A model generated the notes under the pieces. The model was given only the letters and a program-made list of their open reading frames with translations. It had not been told where the DNA came from and made no database searches. The position numbers and the translations under genes were made by a program. This document shows positions 1 to 11,905 of a stretch of DNA of 64,000 nt, piece after piece. Position 1 is the stretch's first letter, and the number at the start of each line of letters is the position of its first letter. Source of the DNA: Monocercomonoides exilis (Eukaryota > Preaxostyla > Oxymonadida > Polymastigidae); the NCBI GenBank assembly GCA_001643675.2, contig LSRY02000039.1, positions 736,501 to 800,500 of the forward strand, in the 5' to 3' direction.

Positions 1-609
1 TGGCTAACTGTTTTCTATTAAATTGTTGAGGAGGCGGAGAAAGCTCAGAAGCAGAAGCAGAAGAGGAAGAAAAAGCAGAAGAAGAAAGAGTGGAAGAGCG
101 AGAAAGATGAGAAGTTGGTGTCTGAGGTGGAGATTCGAAAGATTCGTTGATGAAATCAGCAGCAGTGGAAGAGAAGGAGAGAGGAGAAGGAGAACGAAGG
201 GTGGCAAAGGAAGGAGTTGTGGTTAAGCCAATGGAAGAAGAGGAAGAAGAAGAAGAGGAGGAGGAGGAGGAGGAAAAAGAAGAAGAGGAAGAAGAAGAAG
301 AAGGAGCAACAGGGAAGAATTGAGAGAAAGAGGAAGGAGCATTGGTGTTATTAGAGGAACGAGGAGAAAGTGGAGAAGAATAAGAAGAAGAAGCAGAATA
401 AGAAGAATTTCCAGTTATTTCATAGTCCTTCAGTTCTGTTTGCATATACACTCCGTTTTCATCTGTCACATCCACTTTCTTTCTTGTCTCTTCTCTTTCT
501 CTTTCTCTTTCTCCTCTTTCATCAACAAATCTATTGTTATTTTCTTCTTCATTGTCATCCCCTTCTCTATCTTCACGCAAACTTTGCTTAGAACGCTCAA
601 ATCCTTTAA

Positions 610-648
<39 letters not shown>

Positions 649-3600
649 TGCTATCAACTTCTTCTTCATTCATCACTTCATACAAATGAGTCTTTCCTTG
701 CATCTTCCTCTCCTTCTCCTCTTTCTCTCTTTCTCTTTCTCTTTCTCTTTCTCTTTCTCTTTCTCTTTCTCTTTCTTTCTCCTTCTCCTTCTCTCTTTCC
801 ATCCATCTTCTCCTTCTCTTCTCCCACAGTCTATCTTCTCTTTCCTCCATCATCCTCCTCCCCTTTGCAGTAAACCTCAATTCCTGCGGGTATTTCAGCA
901 ACCGCTTCAAAATTCCGAATTCTCCGCTCTCCACCAGCTTCTCCACATCCCAGCCGCCAATGGGGAGAAGAATAACTGTGTCTTCCATTGCCATTCGCAT
1001 TCCATTTGTTTCGGCGCATCCGACGTTGTGCATGGCGAGAGAAGGGAGAGGAGGCGGTGGGGAGAGGGAGGAGGAGCGGGAAGGAGGAGAGGAGGAAGGA
1101 GGAGAAGAAGAGGAGGAAGAGGAGGAAGAGGAAGAGGAGGATGATGATGATGAAGCATGAGCAGATGAAGATGAAATGGAGAGAGGAGAACGAGAACGAT
1201 ATTTAGCTGGGTCGTTTTCTTGGAAAGGAGAAGAAAGAGGAGAGGAAAAGGAAGAAGAAGAAGAAGCAGAAGAAGAGGAAGGAGAAAGTGGAGGTGAAGA
1301 AGAAGAAGAAGAAGAAGCAAGCAAATTGGATTTTGGAGAGGACAAAGAAAGAGAGTGACGAGAAGAAGGGACAGAAGAGACAGAAATTGAGTGGCGAGAA
1401 CGCGAATGTCCGGTTAAAAGACGAGCCGCAAAATTGGCAGGCAAATGAGAGACAAATTCGGCTTCTTCTTCTTTCTCGTTTTCTTTGTTGGGTTCTTTCG
1501 AATTTTCGTTGTTTTTCTCAATTTCTGCTTTTTCTTTGGATTCTTCTCCTGATTCTTCTCTTTCTCTTTCTCCTTCTTTTCCCTTTTCTTTTCCTTCCAC
1601 CCCGACTTCTTCTTCTTCTTTTGCTTGTTGTCTCAACGCATCCAATGACATCACCCGCATCATCAGCATCTTCTTCTCTTTCTTCTTCTCTTTCTTCTCC
1701 TTTTTATCCTTTTTATCTTTTTTATCCTTCTTTTCTTTCTTCTCTTTTTTGTCTTTCTTCTCTTTCTTCTCTTTCTTTTCTGCTGATTCTTCATTCTTTG
1801 ACTCCATTCCATTCGTTTCTTCTGTTATTTCTTCCATTTTTTTGTCTTCTTCTCTTCCTTCCCCTTCTTTTTCTCCTTCTTCTTTTGCAATTTTTTCATT
1901 GTCTTCATCTTCTTCATCATCACTTCCTTTATCTTCTTCTCTTTCTTCGCCTTCTTCCTCTTCTCCTTCCAAAACATCATCATTTTCTTTGATTTCTTCA
2001 ACAGAAGAAGAAATCGAAAGAGGAGAAAGAGGAGGAACGGGAGAAAGCGGAGAAAGCGGAGAAGGAGAAGACAAAGGAGAAGAAAGGGGCATAGGAGAAG
2101 GAGAAAGAGGAGAAGGAGAAGGAGAAGAAGAAGAATTGAGATTAGCAAGAGAAAGAGGAGAAGGAGAAGGGAATGGAGAGTGGGCATATGAATAAGGTGT
2201 TCTCATTGACTGATGGAGAGAAGAGTTGCGGCGGGTGAGACGAGGAATGGAGCGGGAGATGAAGGATTGGGTGGATGAGGGAGAGGGAGAGGGAGAAGGA
2301 GAAGAAGAAGAAGAGGAAGAAGGAGAGGAAGAAGAAGATGATGATGATAATGTTTCGGACTCTATTGAAGATTCTTTCAATACAGTTGGAGCAGAATCAT
2401 CTTCTTGATTATTTTCTGATGAGATTTCTTTCTTTACGTGAACTTCTTTTTCTTTTTCTTTCTCTTTTTCCTTTTCTTCTTCTTCTTCTCCTTTTTCTAT
2501 TTTTTTATCATCATTATTAACAACCTCCTCCAATGCTCTTGAAGGAGGAGGAACAGGAGGTTGCTTCTTAGCAGCTTCAGCTATTCGGCTGCTAAGCTCA
2601 GCTTCACTCACAATCGATGAGTGAGGAGAAGAAGGGAAGGAAGGAGAAGGTGTAGAAGAAGGAGAAGATGATGATGAGGAGGAGGACGGAGAAATCGGAG
2701 AAATCGGAGAAATTGGAGGAGGTGGGGGAGGGGAGAAGGGGGAGGTGCGAGAAGGAGAAGGAGAAGGAGAAGGAGAGGTAGAATGAGAAGAAGATGAGGA
2801 AGAAGTTGGAGAAGACAAAGATTTCTTTGGAGTAATTGAAAAAGCAGCAGCAGCAGAAGAAGAAGAAGAAGAAGACATAAATTGTTGCTGAGGAGTATGA
2901 AACTGAATATCTCTTTCATTTCTCATTTCTCTCTCTCTTCCTGGTGTAGATACAGACAATGCTCTTTTCAATGGAGATTTAGTTTGAGAAGAAGAAGAAG
3001 AGGAAGAAGAAGATGATGATGATAAAGGAAGAGGAGGAGGGGGAGGTGGTGGAGGAGGAGCAGGGGAAGAGGAAGGAGAAGAGGAAGGAGAAAGTGGAGA
3101 AGGAAGAGGAAGAGGTTGAGTGTGAGGGGCTGTTGTGGAGTTATGAGCAGATAATGAACGAGAAGAAGAAGGAGAAAGGGAAAGAGAATGAGAAGAAGAA
3201 GAAGATGATGATGATGAAGACGATGAAAGAGGAGGAGGAGGAGGAGGAGAAACAAACCTCTTTCCATTATTTTCATTACTGGCAACTGTAAACAAAGTGG
3301 AAGAAGGAATAACTCCACTTCCAGAAGAGGAAGAAGAAGAGGAAGAAGAAGGAAAAGAAGAAGAATTTGAAGAAAAAGAAGAGAGAGGAGAAAGAAGAGG
3401 AGAAGTTGGAGGGGTTTTTCTGGTGCTGACAGACAAACTGCGACGAAGACGAGAAAAATTGCCGATGGAAAGAGAACGATGCTTTTCACTTTGAAGAAGT
3501 CGATTGGTCTTTGGAGAGGAAGAGGAGAAGGAAGAAGAAGAAGAAGAAGAAGATGATGATGATGATGAGGATGAGGATGTTGTGGAAGGAGAAGAAGGAG

Positions 3601-3662
3601 TGGAGAGAGAAGTGGAGGATAAAGTGGATGAAGGAGGAGTGAATGACTCAATTTGAGAAGAA

Positions 3663-3748
<86 letters not shown>

Positions 3749-6700
3749 AGAAGAAGAAGAAGAAGAAGAAGAAGAAGAAGAAGAGGAAGAGGAAGAATAA
3801 GTAGCAACTCCAATTGGATATCTAGTTTTTCTGTTGGAAGGCGAAAGAGGACGGAAAGTGGAGAAGATTTCGTCATTTGCTGCAGAAGCGCTGGGACTTT
3901 TAGGACGATTGAGAGAATTCATTGAGAAAGGGGTAGAAGGAGGAGAAAGAAGAGAAGAAGAAGGAGAAGGAGAGGAAGAAGAGAAAGAGGAAGAAGAAGA
4001 AGGAAGATAAGGCGATCTGTGTTCATCTTCGGGTGTGTGGCATTCTCTGATTGAAGGAGAAGGTTCCTGATTGTTCTGTTGAAGCTGCTGCTGCTGTTTG
4101 TAGACTTCAGGGAAGCAGAGAGGGCATAAGGAAGTTAAGAGAGAAGAAGAGGAAGAAGAGGAAGAAGAGGAAGGATTAATGGAGGAAGAAGAAGAAGGAG
4201 AAGGGGAAAAGGGAACCTGTAAGGAGGGTTCAGAGTTGAGAGAAAGAGAAAGAGAGGAAGAAGAAGGAACACTCAAAGAAGGAGAAAGAGGATTTTGTTT
4301 GGAAGAAGAAGAAGAAGAAGAAGGAAGAGAAGAAGGAGGAAGAGGAGGAGTCGAGAAAGAAGAAGCAATGCTGGAGCTGCTGATTGAATTGAGATAAGGA
4401 GAAGAAGAAGGAGAAGAAGCGGGAGAATGAGAAGGAGAGAGAGAAGAAGAAGAAGAGGAAAGAGAAGAAGGTGTGCTGTTGATACGAGGAGAATATGGAA
4501 CAGAATAAGAAGAAGAGGAAGAAGAGGAAGAAGGAGAGGAAGAAGGAGAAGAAGCAGGAGAAGAAGAAGAAATTGCAAGAGAAGGAAGCTGAAACTGCTG
4601 ATATGGAAGAGGAGATGAATAAGGAGTGGCAATTTGTGTGTTTGCTGTTGAATGCGATGTTAAATTTCCATTTTCTTTTTGTTCTGATTGAATTTCTCTT
4701 ATTTGATTGGCATAAATCTCATTAAAAGCATCACTTTTTCTCACAGAAAACAGATTTCTTCCTTCTCTTTCTCTTTCTCTTTCTCTTTCTCTTTCTCCTT
4801 CTTCTCCTCTTCCATATTTATCTTCTCTATTAGAATTAACATCATAATCATAGAAATCTTCATCATTTTCTGACCCACAATCCAAAGACGCTGGTATATG
4901 TGGCATGTTTTCCTCTGCTTCTTCCATCTCTTTCTCTTTCCTTCTGATTTCTTCCTCTTCTTCTCTCTCTTTCTCTTTCTCTTTCTCCTTTTCCTCTTCT
5001 TCTTTATTAAGACTAAGATTGGTATTAGCATTTCCTTTACCAACAGTTGCAATATTTTCTTTCTCTTCTCCAATCGAAGGAGAGGAGGAAGAAGAAGCAA
5101 TAGAAGAAGAAATAGAAGAAGAAGAAGAAGAAGAAGAAGAAGAAGGAGAAGAAGAAGAAGAAGAAGAAGGTGAAGGTGAAGAAGAAGAAGAAGTTGTTAC
5201 ATTTTTATTTTCATTGGAATTTAACTCCATTCTCTTATCTGCTGGCTGTGGAGTTAACAGCTTATCAGCATCAACAAGCATTGAAGATACAGAAGAAGAA
5301 GAAGAAGAAATAGAAGGAGAAGCCAAAGAAGAAGAAGTATTTGAAGAAGAAGGAGAAGAAACAACAGAAGCCAACGAAGACAACGAAGCAACCGAAGCAG
5401 AATGCAAATGTTTCAGTCTGCTGTTCATAAGCACATCATTTCCCAATCTTATGCTTCCTCTCCTCTTCCCCCCTTTCTTCTTCTGCTCCTCTTCCATATC
5501 TCCGCTCGGCCACACCCCTTTCTTCTTCAACCTCTCCATCTCCCTCTCTCTCTCCCTCATTCTCCTCTCTTTTCTCCTCTTCCTCATCTTCAAACACTCT
5601 TCATCAAATAGAGCTGCTCCTCCAAGTGTCCAGAACGGCCAGCGATCTAATGGAAGAGCAGAGGAAGAAGAGCAACGAAGGAGAAGAGGCTGAGAAGAAG
5701 AAGCATCAGACAGGAAAGAAAGAGATTTGTATGTGAGAGAGGAAGAGAAGTGGGAATATAAACGAGGGGCGAAGGGGGAGCGGAGGGGGAAGCGATGAGC
5801 TGAGGCTGCTTCGAAGATTAAGGATTCATAGGTTTTGAGGGGAGGAGGAGGAGGAAGGGGGAGAGAGGAAGAGGAAGAATTTGAAGAATTTGAAGAAGAA
5901 GAAAGAGATTTTGGAGTGGAAAAGAGGGAGATTTGAGGAGATGAGATGGATGAAGGATCAGGAGAGGAGAAGAGAGAAGGAGAAGGAGAAGAAGAAGAGG
6001 AGGAGGAGGAGGTTGATGATGATGATGATGATGATGAATTGGGTTGTTGAGAAGGAGAAAGAGGAGTAGAAATTGTGGAAGAAGAAGGGGAGGAAGAGGA
6101 GGAAGAAGAAGAGAAATTAGATGAAGAAGATGAAGAAGAAGCATTATTGCTATTACTATTGTTATTATTCTGTTGAGCCTGGAGTGTGTCAATGATATGC
6201 TGCAGAGGAGGAAGAAGAGATAACCTCAGATCTCTCTCATGATGGCTGACTTCTCTATCTGGAACAAGAGAATCCAAAATGTCTTCCTCTTTCTCCTCTT
6301 TCCCCGCTGTTTCGAACCATTTCGCTAGTTTTCTGTTCGATTTTAGCAGTTTTTTGTTATCTTTTTCGTTTGCTTCGTCTTCTCTTTTGTTGTTTTGTTC
6401 TTGAGAAATGGTATTAATCTTATTAATGTTCATTATAGATAGAGAATTTGCATTTTGTGGAGTGGAGATAGGGGTAGAAAGAGAAGAGGAAAGAGAAGAG
6501 GAAGAAGAGGAAGAAGAGGAAGAAGAGGAAGAAGAGGAAGAAGAGGAAGAAGAGGAAGAAGAGGAAGAAGGCGAAGAAGTGAGAGAAAGAGAAAGAGAAG
6601 AATGAACAGAAGGAACAGAAGAAGAAGAAGAAGAAATCGAAGAAGAAGAAGAAGAAGCAACAGAAGCACCAGCTTGTGATTCCAAAGTTGCGCACAGCTC

Positions 6701-9700
6701 TTTCCACGCCATAACCTCCATCTTCACATCCTCCTCTTCTTCCAGCTGTTCCACATATCTCTCCATTGCCTTTCCCACCGGCACACTTCCAATGTAGTTG
6801 AATGAGATGTCTATGAATGTTGCCCATGTGCTGATGAAGTCGGTTCCAAACTGAATCCCACTAACTGCATAGTCTTCCCTCAATTTTCTGTCTCTTTTGG
6901 AAGAATGCGAATGTTTTGATGATGTTTTCCTTTCTCTCTCCTTCTCCTTTTCTCTTTCTCTTTCTCTCTCCTTCTCCTTCTCTATCATCTCTTCCCCTTC
7001 ATAGAATATATCGTGTCCGCTCTCCAGCCCATCCAAATACCCCACATCCCCTTCCTCTTCATCATCATCGCAGAACAAGTCATTCGCTATCAGATTCTTC
7101 TGCGATGCTGCCACATCCAGCCCTCCTTGTGGCGCTGTAATTCTCCGCGGGAGAAACCCTTCGGGAAGCCAGCTGCGGAATTCTCGCAGAATTTCCTCGT
7201 TTATTTGAGGGCGGTGCGGATGAGGGTAAGTTATCCAGGGGGTTTGAGTTTCATTTTCTGTGCTGTTATTGTTATTATTGTTTTCGCCTTCTTTCTTTTC
7301 TCCTTCGTTTTTCTTCTCTTGCGATGAAGAAGAAGAAGAGGAAGAAGAATTTATCGATTGCAACAGCTTCTTCATTACAAACTGCCCCAATCTCTTCCTC
7401 TTCGCATTCGCATTGTTTCCTCTTGTTCCCTGGACAGTGGAAGGCAAATTATTCGAGTAAATCAGAGGGCGAAAAGGGTATTTGGCATTGTCAGCATCGC
7501 TTCTTTCATAGAAGAGTAAGAACTGATGCTCCAATCTGATTGTTTTGCAGAGGGTGTCAAAGGAATGGCGAAGAGGGTATTCATATTGGAGATATGTGGG
7601 GGAGGAAGGACGAGGGGGAAGGGGAGAAGAAGAAGAAGAAGAAGAAAGTTTTGAGCGAGAAGAAGAAGAAGATAAGGATAAAGATGAAGAAGATTGCTGC
7701 CTCAGAAGAGAAGCAGAAGAGAATGAAGGAGCCAAACGAGAAGAACGATGACGTGATTTGGAAATGGCAGAAGCAATGTCGATTGTTTGTGGATGAACAG
7801 AAGAAGAAGAGGAAGAGGAAGAGGAATTAGAACTAGAAGAAGAAGGGGCATTGAAATACACCCCATCAATCAAAGTCCCCGTGACCATTCCAACATGCCC
7901 CGGGTATTTTGCATCGAGCATCACCTGCTCTTTCCTCCTCCTCTCTTTTCTCCACTTCTCCAGCTTCTGCCTCCTCTCCTGCCGCATCTTTTCCACTTTC
8001 ACCACTCTTTCTGACTGCAGCTGCGCTTCATACATCCTCTGCTTCTCTTGCTGCGTCCCCCTCTTCTCACTCATCGATACATTCGAACTGTTGTTGTTTA
8101 TTCCTCCTCCTCCTCCTTCTCTTCTCTCTCCTTCTCCTCTTCCTCCTCCTCCTTCTCTTCCCATCACACTTGCTCCTCCATTCACCCCCATCCCCATCCC
8201 CATCCCCATCCCCATCCCCATCTCTTTAGCTTTGCTCGTCCCTTTCTCTTCCTCTCTCTTCTCTCTTCTCTTCTCTTGTTTCCTTATACGCCTCTTCCAC
8301 GCCTCAAGTGCTCCCTTTCTCTGTTCATTGCCTTCTTCTTTTCCTTTTTCTCCTCCTCCTCCTCCCAAAATCTTCCCTTTATCCTCATCTCCTCCTTCCC
8401 CTTCCCTATCTCCTTCCCCTTCATCTCCATCACCTTCTCCATCACCATCAGCTTCCTCTTCTTTCCTCTCCTTCTCCCTCATCTCCTTCCTCTGATTATT
8501 CCTCCTCTCTGCCTCGATCGTTGCCAGCGTATATAAAGGCACCGAAGAAGCAACTCTTTGTGGAATAGTTCTCAGTCTGTTGTGTGATAAATCAGCATAT
8601 ACAATTCTTGCAGTGGAAGGGAAGAAGAAAGGCGAAAGCTCTTCTATTTGGTTGAAAGACACATCCAGACGCTTCAGAACAGGGAGAGCGGTGAATAATA
8701 TGGAAGGCAATGAAGAAAGCTTGTTGTCTGCTATGAGAAGAGATTCCAAGCAGCAGAACTGAAGAAGGAGAGGAGGGAATTCCTTGAGACGGTTGCAGGA
8801 TAAAGAGAGGGAGATGAGGGGGGACAAACCACTTTTTGAAGGGAGAAGAGGATGAGAAGCAAGAGAAGAAGAAGAGGAGGAAGAAGAAGAAGAATTAGTA
8901 TGAGCAGGAGAATTAACAGCTGAAGAAGACACACTTAGAGCATTGAGATTCGCAGTTGATGGCATTATCTTAGACGAGCCAGTGGCAGATGAAGCAACAG
9001 CCATTTGAGTTGGGAGAAGCTCTTTTTTAACAGGAATACGCTCAAAGAGAGAAGTGATGAAGTCATCAGAGCTGTGGAAGGGGCCTGTGAGAGGAAATTG
9101 ATACCCTGTGGGCTGGAGCATGGAGTGGGATGAGAGAGAGGAAGAGGAAGAAGAAGAGGAAAAGGAGGAGGAGGTATATGGAGATAAGGAGGATGAGGTT
9201 CTGCCAGAGAATGAAGAAGAGAGTTGTGATGGTGTTTTATTTGAAGCAGAAGCAGCAGAAGAAGAAGAAGATGAAGAATAATCATCACCTTCTGCCTCTC
9301 TAATTGCCTGCAAAATCTCCTGGAATGAAGGCAAAGACGTGATCTGATTGCCCGACAGGTTCAAAATCCTCAAGTTTGGCAAGAGGAAGATAAAAGCTGG
9401 CACAGAAGTGAGTCTGTTGAATGATAAGTTCAATCTGGTGAGCGCCCAGAGAGAAGAAAGAGAAGGCGAAACAGCTGAGAGGAGGTTGAACGACAAGTCA
9501 AGGACACGAAGTTGAGTGAGGAAAGAGAAGAATGTGTTGACTTCGCTGATTCGGTTGCCGGCAAGCAGAAGCTCCTGTGGCTGGATGTTCAGCAGAGCAG
9601 GAGGGAGGCGGCCGAGGCGGTTGAAGCGGAGCCAGAGAGTGTGGATGCGGTGGAATTCAGTGAGTTCTGAGGGGATGAAGGGGAAGGAGGGAGAGAGAAC

Positions 9701-9702
9701 AG

Positions 9703-9772
<70 letters not shown>

Positions 9773-11600
9773 GAGAGAAATGAGAGAAATGAGAGAAATG
9801 AGAGAAATGAGAGAAATGAGAGAAATGAGAGAAATGAGAGAAATGAGAGAAATGAGAGAAATGAGAGAAATGAGAGAAATGAGAGAAATGAGAGAAATGA
9901 GAGAAATGAGAGAAATGAGAGAAATGAGAGAAATGAGAGAGTGTGTGTGTGTGATGGAAAAAGAGAGGGAGAAAGGAGTGAAGGGATGATACAATACAAC
10001 AGTATTCAAAATGTAATATATTTTAGTATTTGTATATGCGAAAAGAATATATATAAAATATATAAAGGCAATAATAACAATAATAATGAAACTAAAAAAT
10101 AACACACGAGGAATATCTTCAATTCTGTTGTAGTCTGCGACGATGGCAGCAACAGAAGGAGAGAAAGAAGGCAGCAGAGAAAGCTGGTTGTGGGCAAAAG
10201 CAGCGACGAGAGGGGCTGTGTGGGAGAGAAGAGGGACTGAAGTGAGGTTGTTGGAGGAGGCGAAGAGCTGGGTGAGTTGCTGAAGGAGAGAAAAGAGAGG
10301 GAGGAAGGAGGTAGAAGGAAGGTTAAAGGGAGGATAAATGATAAATGATAAAGGATGAATGATGGACGGTGAATGAAAGATGAAGGAGGAAGTGAATATA
10401 ATTGGAAGGTGGAGTGGGGGGATATAACACAAATAAATTAAAAAAAAACAAATAAATAAAGTCATTTGAAAGATGATGATGAAAGGTATGTGAAGTGAAT
10501 AAAAATGATAAAAATGAATAAACATAGTAAACGAAAGGGTAAAAATACACAAAATTTTTTGTTTTAATATTTTTATATAAAAAGAAAAACAGACCAAAAA
10601 CTTCAACAGTAATTAAAAAATATACTAAATTCTCTTCCTCCTTCCTTCTTTCAACCATTCTAAACACGCACACACACCTTCCATTCGCTCAGCGGAGGCA
10701 ACGCCGTCAAGTTGTTTGAGCTGAGCTGGAGTTCTTTGACATCCGGGAGCAGCAGCGGCAGCTGGGGCGGGACAGACGAGAGGTGGTTGCTGGAGAGCGC
10801 CAGGCGGGTAAGCGACGAGAGGGCGTACCACGTCTTCAATGGGATGTGCGAAATGTGGTTGCTGCTCAGATCCAGCGTGCGCAGCTGGGGCATCTTCGTG
10901 AGGGGAGAGAGAGAGAATGTTCTGATACGGTTCATTCCCAGATGGAGCGAGGTCAGGGCTGGTGCAATTATTGGCCCGTCGGTCGTTTCGATGCGGTTGC
11001 CTTCGAGCTCCACGGTTACAAGTGCTGGATGCTCCAATACAGGGAGAACGCTCAAACTAATAAAAAAAAGTTATAAAAAATTAGTTTGAGAGAAAAAATA
11101 ATTTAATGAAAAAATAGTTACAAAAATTAAAATTTGTAGTATACAAGTTCATATTTAGTGTCAATTGCTCTAGCTTAGGAAAAACTATCTTTGGATTGTG
11201 AGTGAACAATGTTAAATGATTGGAAGTTAAATCCAATTCAAGTAATGATGGCTGAACAAAATGTGAAAAGTCGCGTATTTTGTTGTGATCCAATCCCTGA
11301 TGCAAGATAAATTATTAATAAAAAATTTAAAAAATGCTTTCATACTAATACTTCTAATGATTTGAGATTGTGAACTGTACTTGGAATATTTGTCAACATA
11401 TTCCAAGAGACCTTCAAATTTTTCAAATTTGGGTAGAGTTCGTGCAACTGAGGTAAATCTTTCAATTTATTCCACGAGAAATTCAAATCTGACATCGATT
11501 CATTTTTTTCTTTCAAGATAAACAATGGTAATCTCGTAAGTTGATGATTAATCAAAGATAAGTTCGATTTCGATGGTTCAATGCTTTGTGTTGGACCCAT
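1..11600 (-). CDS. Giant LRR protein with PP2C-like C-terminal motif (3' end off the left edge)
   Basis: Exons on the minus strand are 11346-11600, 11145-11296, 10678-11056, 10108-10279 and 1-9666. All four introns are GT-AG and rejoin leucine-rich repeats in frame (for example SLEVL/GLDHNKI and NMN-F-LSVLP). The protein is at least 3541 residues. Residues 1 to about 695 hold roughly 23 LRRs of the L..L.LS.N.L..LP type, broken once by a Ser-rich insert of about 140 residues. There is no signal peptide, so it is probably cytosolic. Then follow Lys/Glu coiled-coil stretches and very long poly-Ser and Ser/Pro tracts, with short ordered islands (for example RWPFWTLGGAALFDEE near 5600). At residues 3201-3221 (962-1024) the sequence VGCAETNGMRMAMEDTVILL matches PP2C motif 1, with R3210, E3214 and D3215. 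No DGHGG motif follows inside the window. LRR-PP2C architectures are known in PHLPP phosphatases and fungal adenylyl cyclase; assigning this one is inference. I read the 9.7-kb last exon line by line and found no stop. Confidence 0.85.
962..1027 (-). other. PP2C phosphatase motif 1 inside the LRR giant
   Basis: The stretch VGCAETNGMRMAMEDTVILL has the start-of-domain pattern of PP2C phosphatases, G.(A/S)...G.R..MED, including the Arg and the Glu-Asp pair that contact phosphate and metal in the family. The next expected motif (DGHGG) is absent downstream; instead come a Lys/Glu/Arg helix, a run of Asp and poly-Ser. Either the catalytic domain is split by low-complexity inserts and resumes beyond the left edge, or this is a remnant. 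Confidence 0.55.
3655..3798. repeat. (GAA/TTC)n triplet tract coding for poly-Ser
   Basis: About 140 bp of nearly pure GAA with scattered GAG, purine on the plus strand. In the true minus-strand reading frame it is TCT/TCC, giving poly-Ser in the LRR giant. Several shorter tracts of the same kind lie at 240-300, 5100-5170 and 6480-6570. Confidence 0.9.
9667..10107 (-). other. Intron 4 of the LRR giant, mostly simple repeat
   Basis: This 441-nt intron has a GTGTGT donor at 10107 and a CCTCAG acceptor at 9667. It joins ...RIEDIP to QLTEFHRIHTLWL, restoring the LRR spacing. It contains an AT-rich half, then a GT run, a 9-bp minisatellite, a GA run and a GAAA run. The reading frame across the repeats (Phe/Leu/Ser on the minus strand) is not LRR-like, which supports the intron. 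Confidence 0.75.
9700..9953. repeat. Compound microsatellite and 9-bp minisatellite
   Basis: GAAA repeats to about 9725 are followed by a GA run at 9726-9768, then 18 perfect copies and one imperfect copy of the 9-mer ATGAGAGAA (9771-9941), then a GT run to about 9953. The whole block is inside an intron. It is not a CRISPR array because there are no spacers. Confidence 0.95.
10280..10677 (-). other. Intron 3 of the LRR giant
   Basis: This 398-nt AT-rich intron has a GTGTGTGTGC donor at 10677 and a CTTCAG acceptor at 10280. It joins LPPLSEWK to QLTQLFASSNNLTSVP, which continues the LRR register. It is several times longer than introns 1 and 2 of the gene (49 nt at 11297-11345 and 88 nt at 11057-11144). 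Confidence 0.75.
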
Positions 11601-11905
11601 ATTCTGTTTCTATAATAAACTTCATAAAGAGAAAACAAGCATAAGCCAAATAACGCAAAATTGCAAAGAAAAACCAATAAAAAATTTATTTGGAAAAAAA
11701 TATTCAAAAAGCATTCAAATCAACGTTCAAAATCCACTTTTAATTTTATTGTATCTTAAACCTTTGAATATTTCTCGTCTCTGCAATAATTAAAAAATAA
11801 AACAATTCGATTGAAATAAAATTTTTATTATGGCTAATACCATATTATTATTAATAATTTGGCCAAAACCGGAATATAAAATTAGTTTTTTTTTAAATTC
11901 CAAGG
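11601..11905. promoter_or_regulatory. Divergent intergenic region between the LRR giant and the surface pseudokinase gene
   Basis: These 305 AT-rich bases separate two start codons pointing away from each other, so both promoters must lie here unless either 5' UTR is spliced. I see no recognisable core motif. Confidence 0.5.

Noticed and set aside
2968-3876. Minus-strand poly-Leu frame of 302 residues
   Set aside because: It is another frame of the same TCT/TCC repeats; the correct frame reads Ser and keeps non-repeat islands such as NRPKSPSASANDEIFSTFRP.
4905-5693. Plus-strand frames rich in Glu and Ser in the left 9.7 kb (for example 4905-5693, 1485-2195)
   Set aside because: They are shadows of the minus-strand LRR giant, whose frame is open throughout and reads as plausible protein between repeats.
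9771-9941. Possible CRISPR-like array
   Set aside because: The units are 9 bp and contiguous without spacers, in a eukaryotic intron.
9516-9989. Plus-strand frame with EMR repeats
   Set aside because: It is produced by the 9-bp intronic minisatellite, on the antisense strand of the LRR gene.
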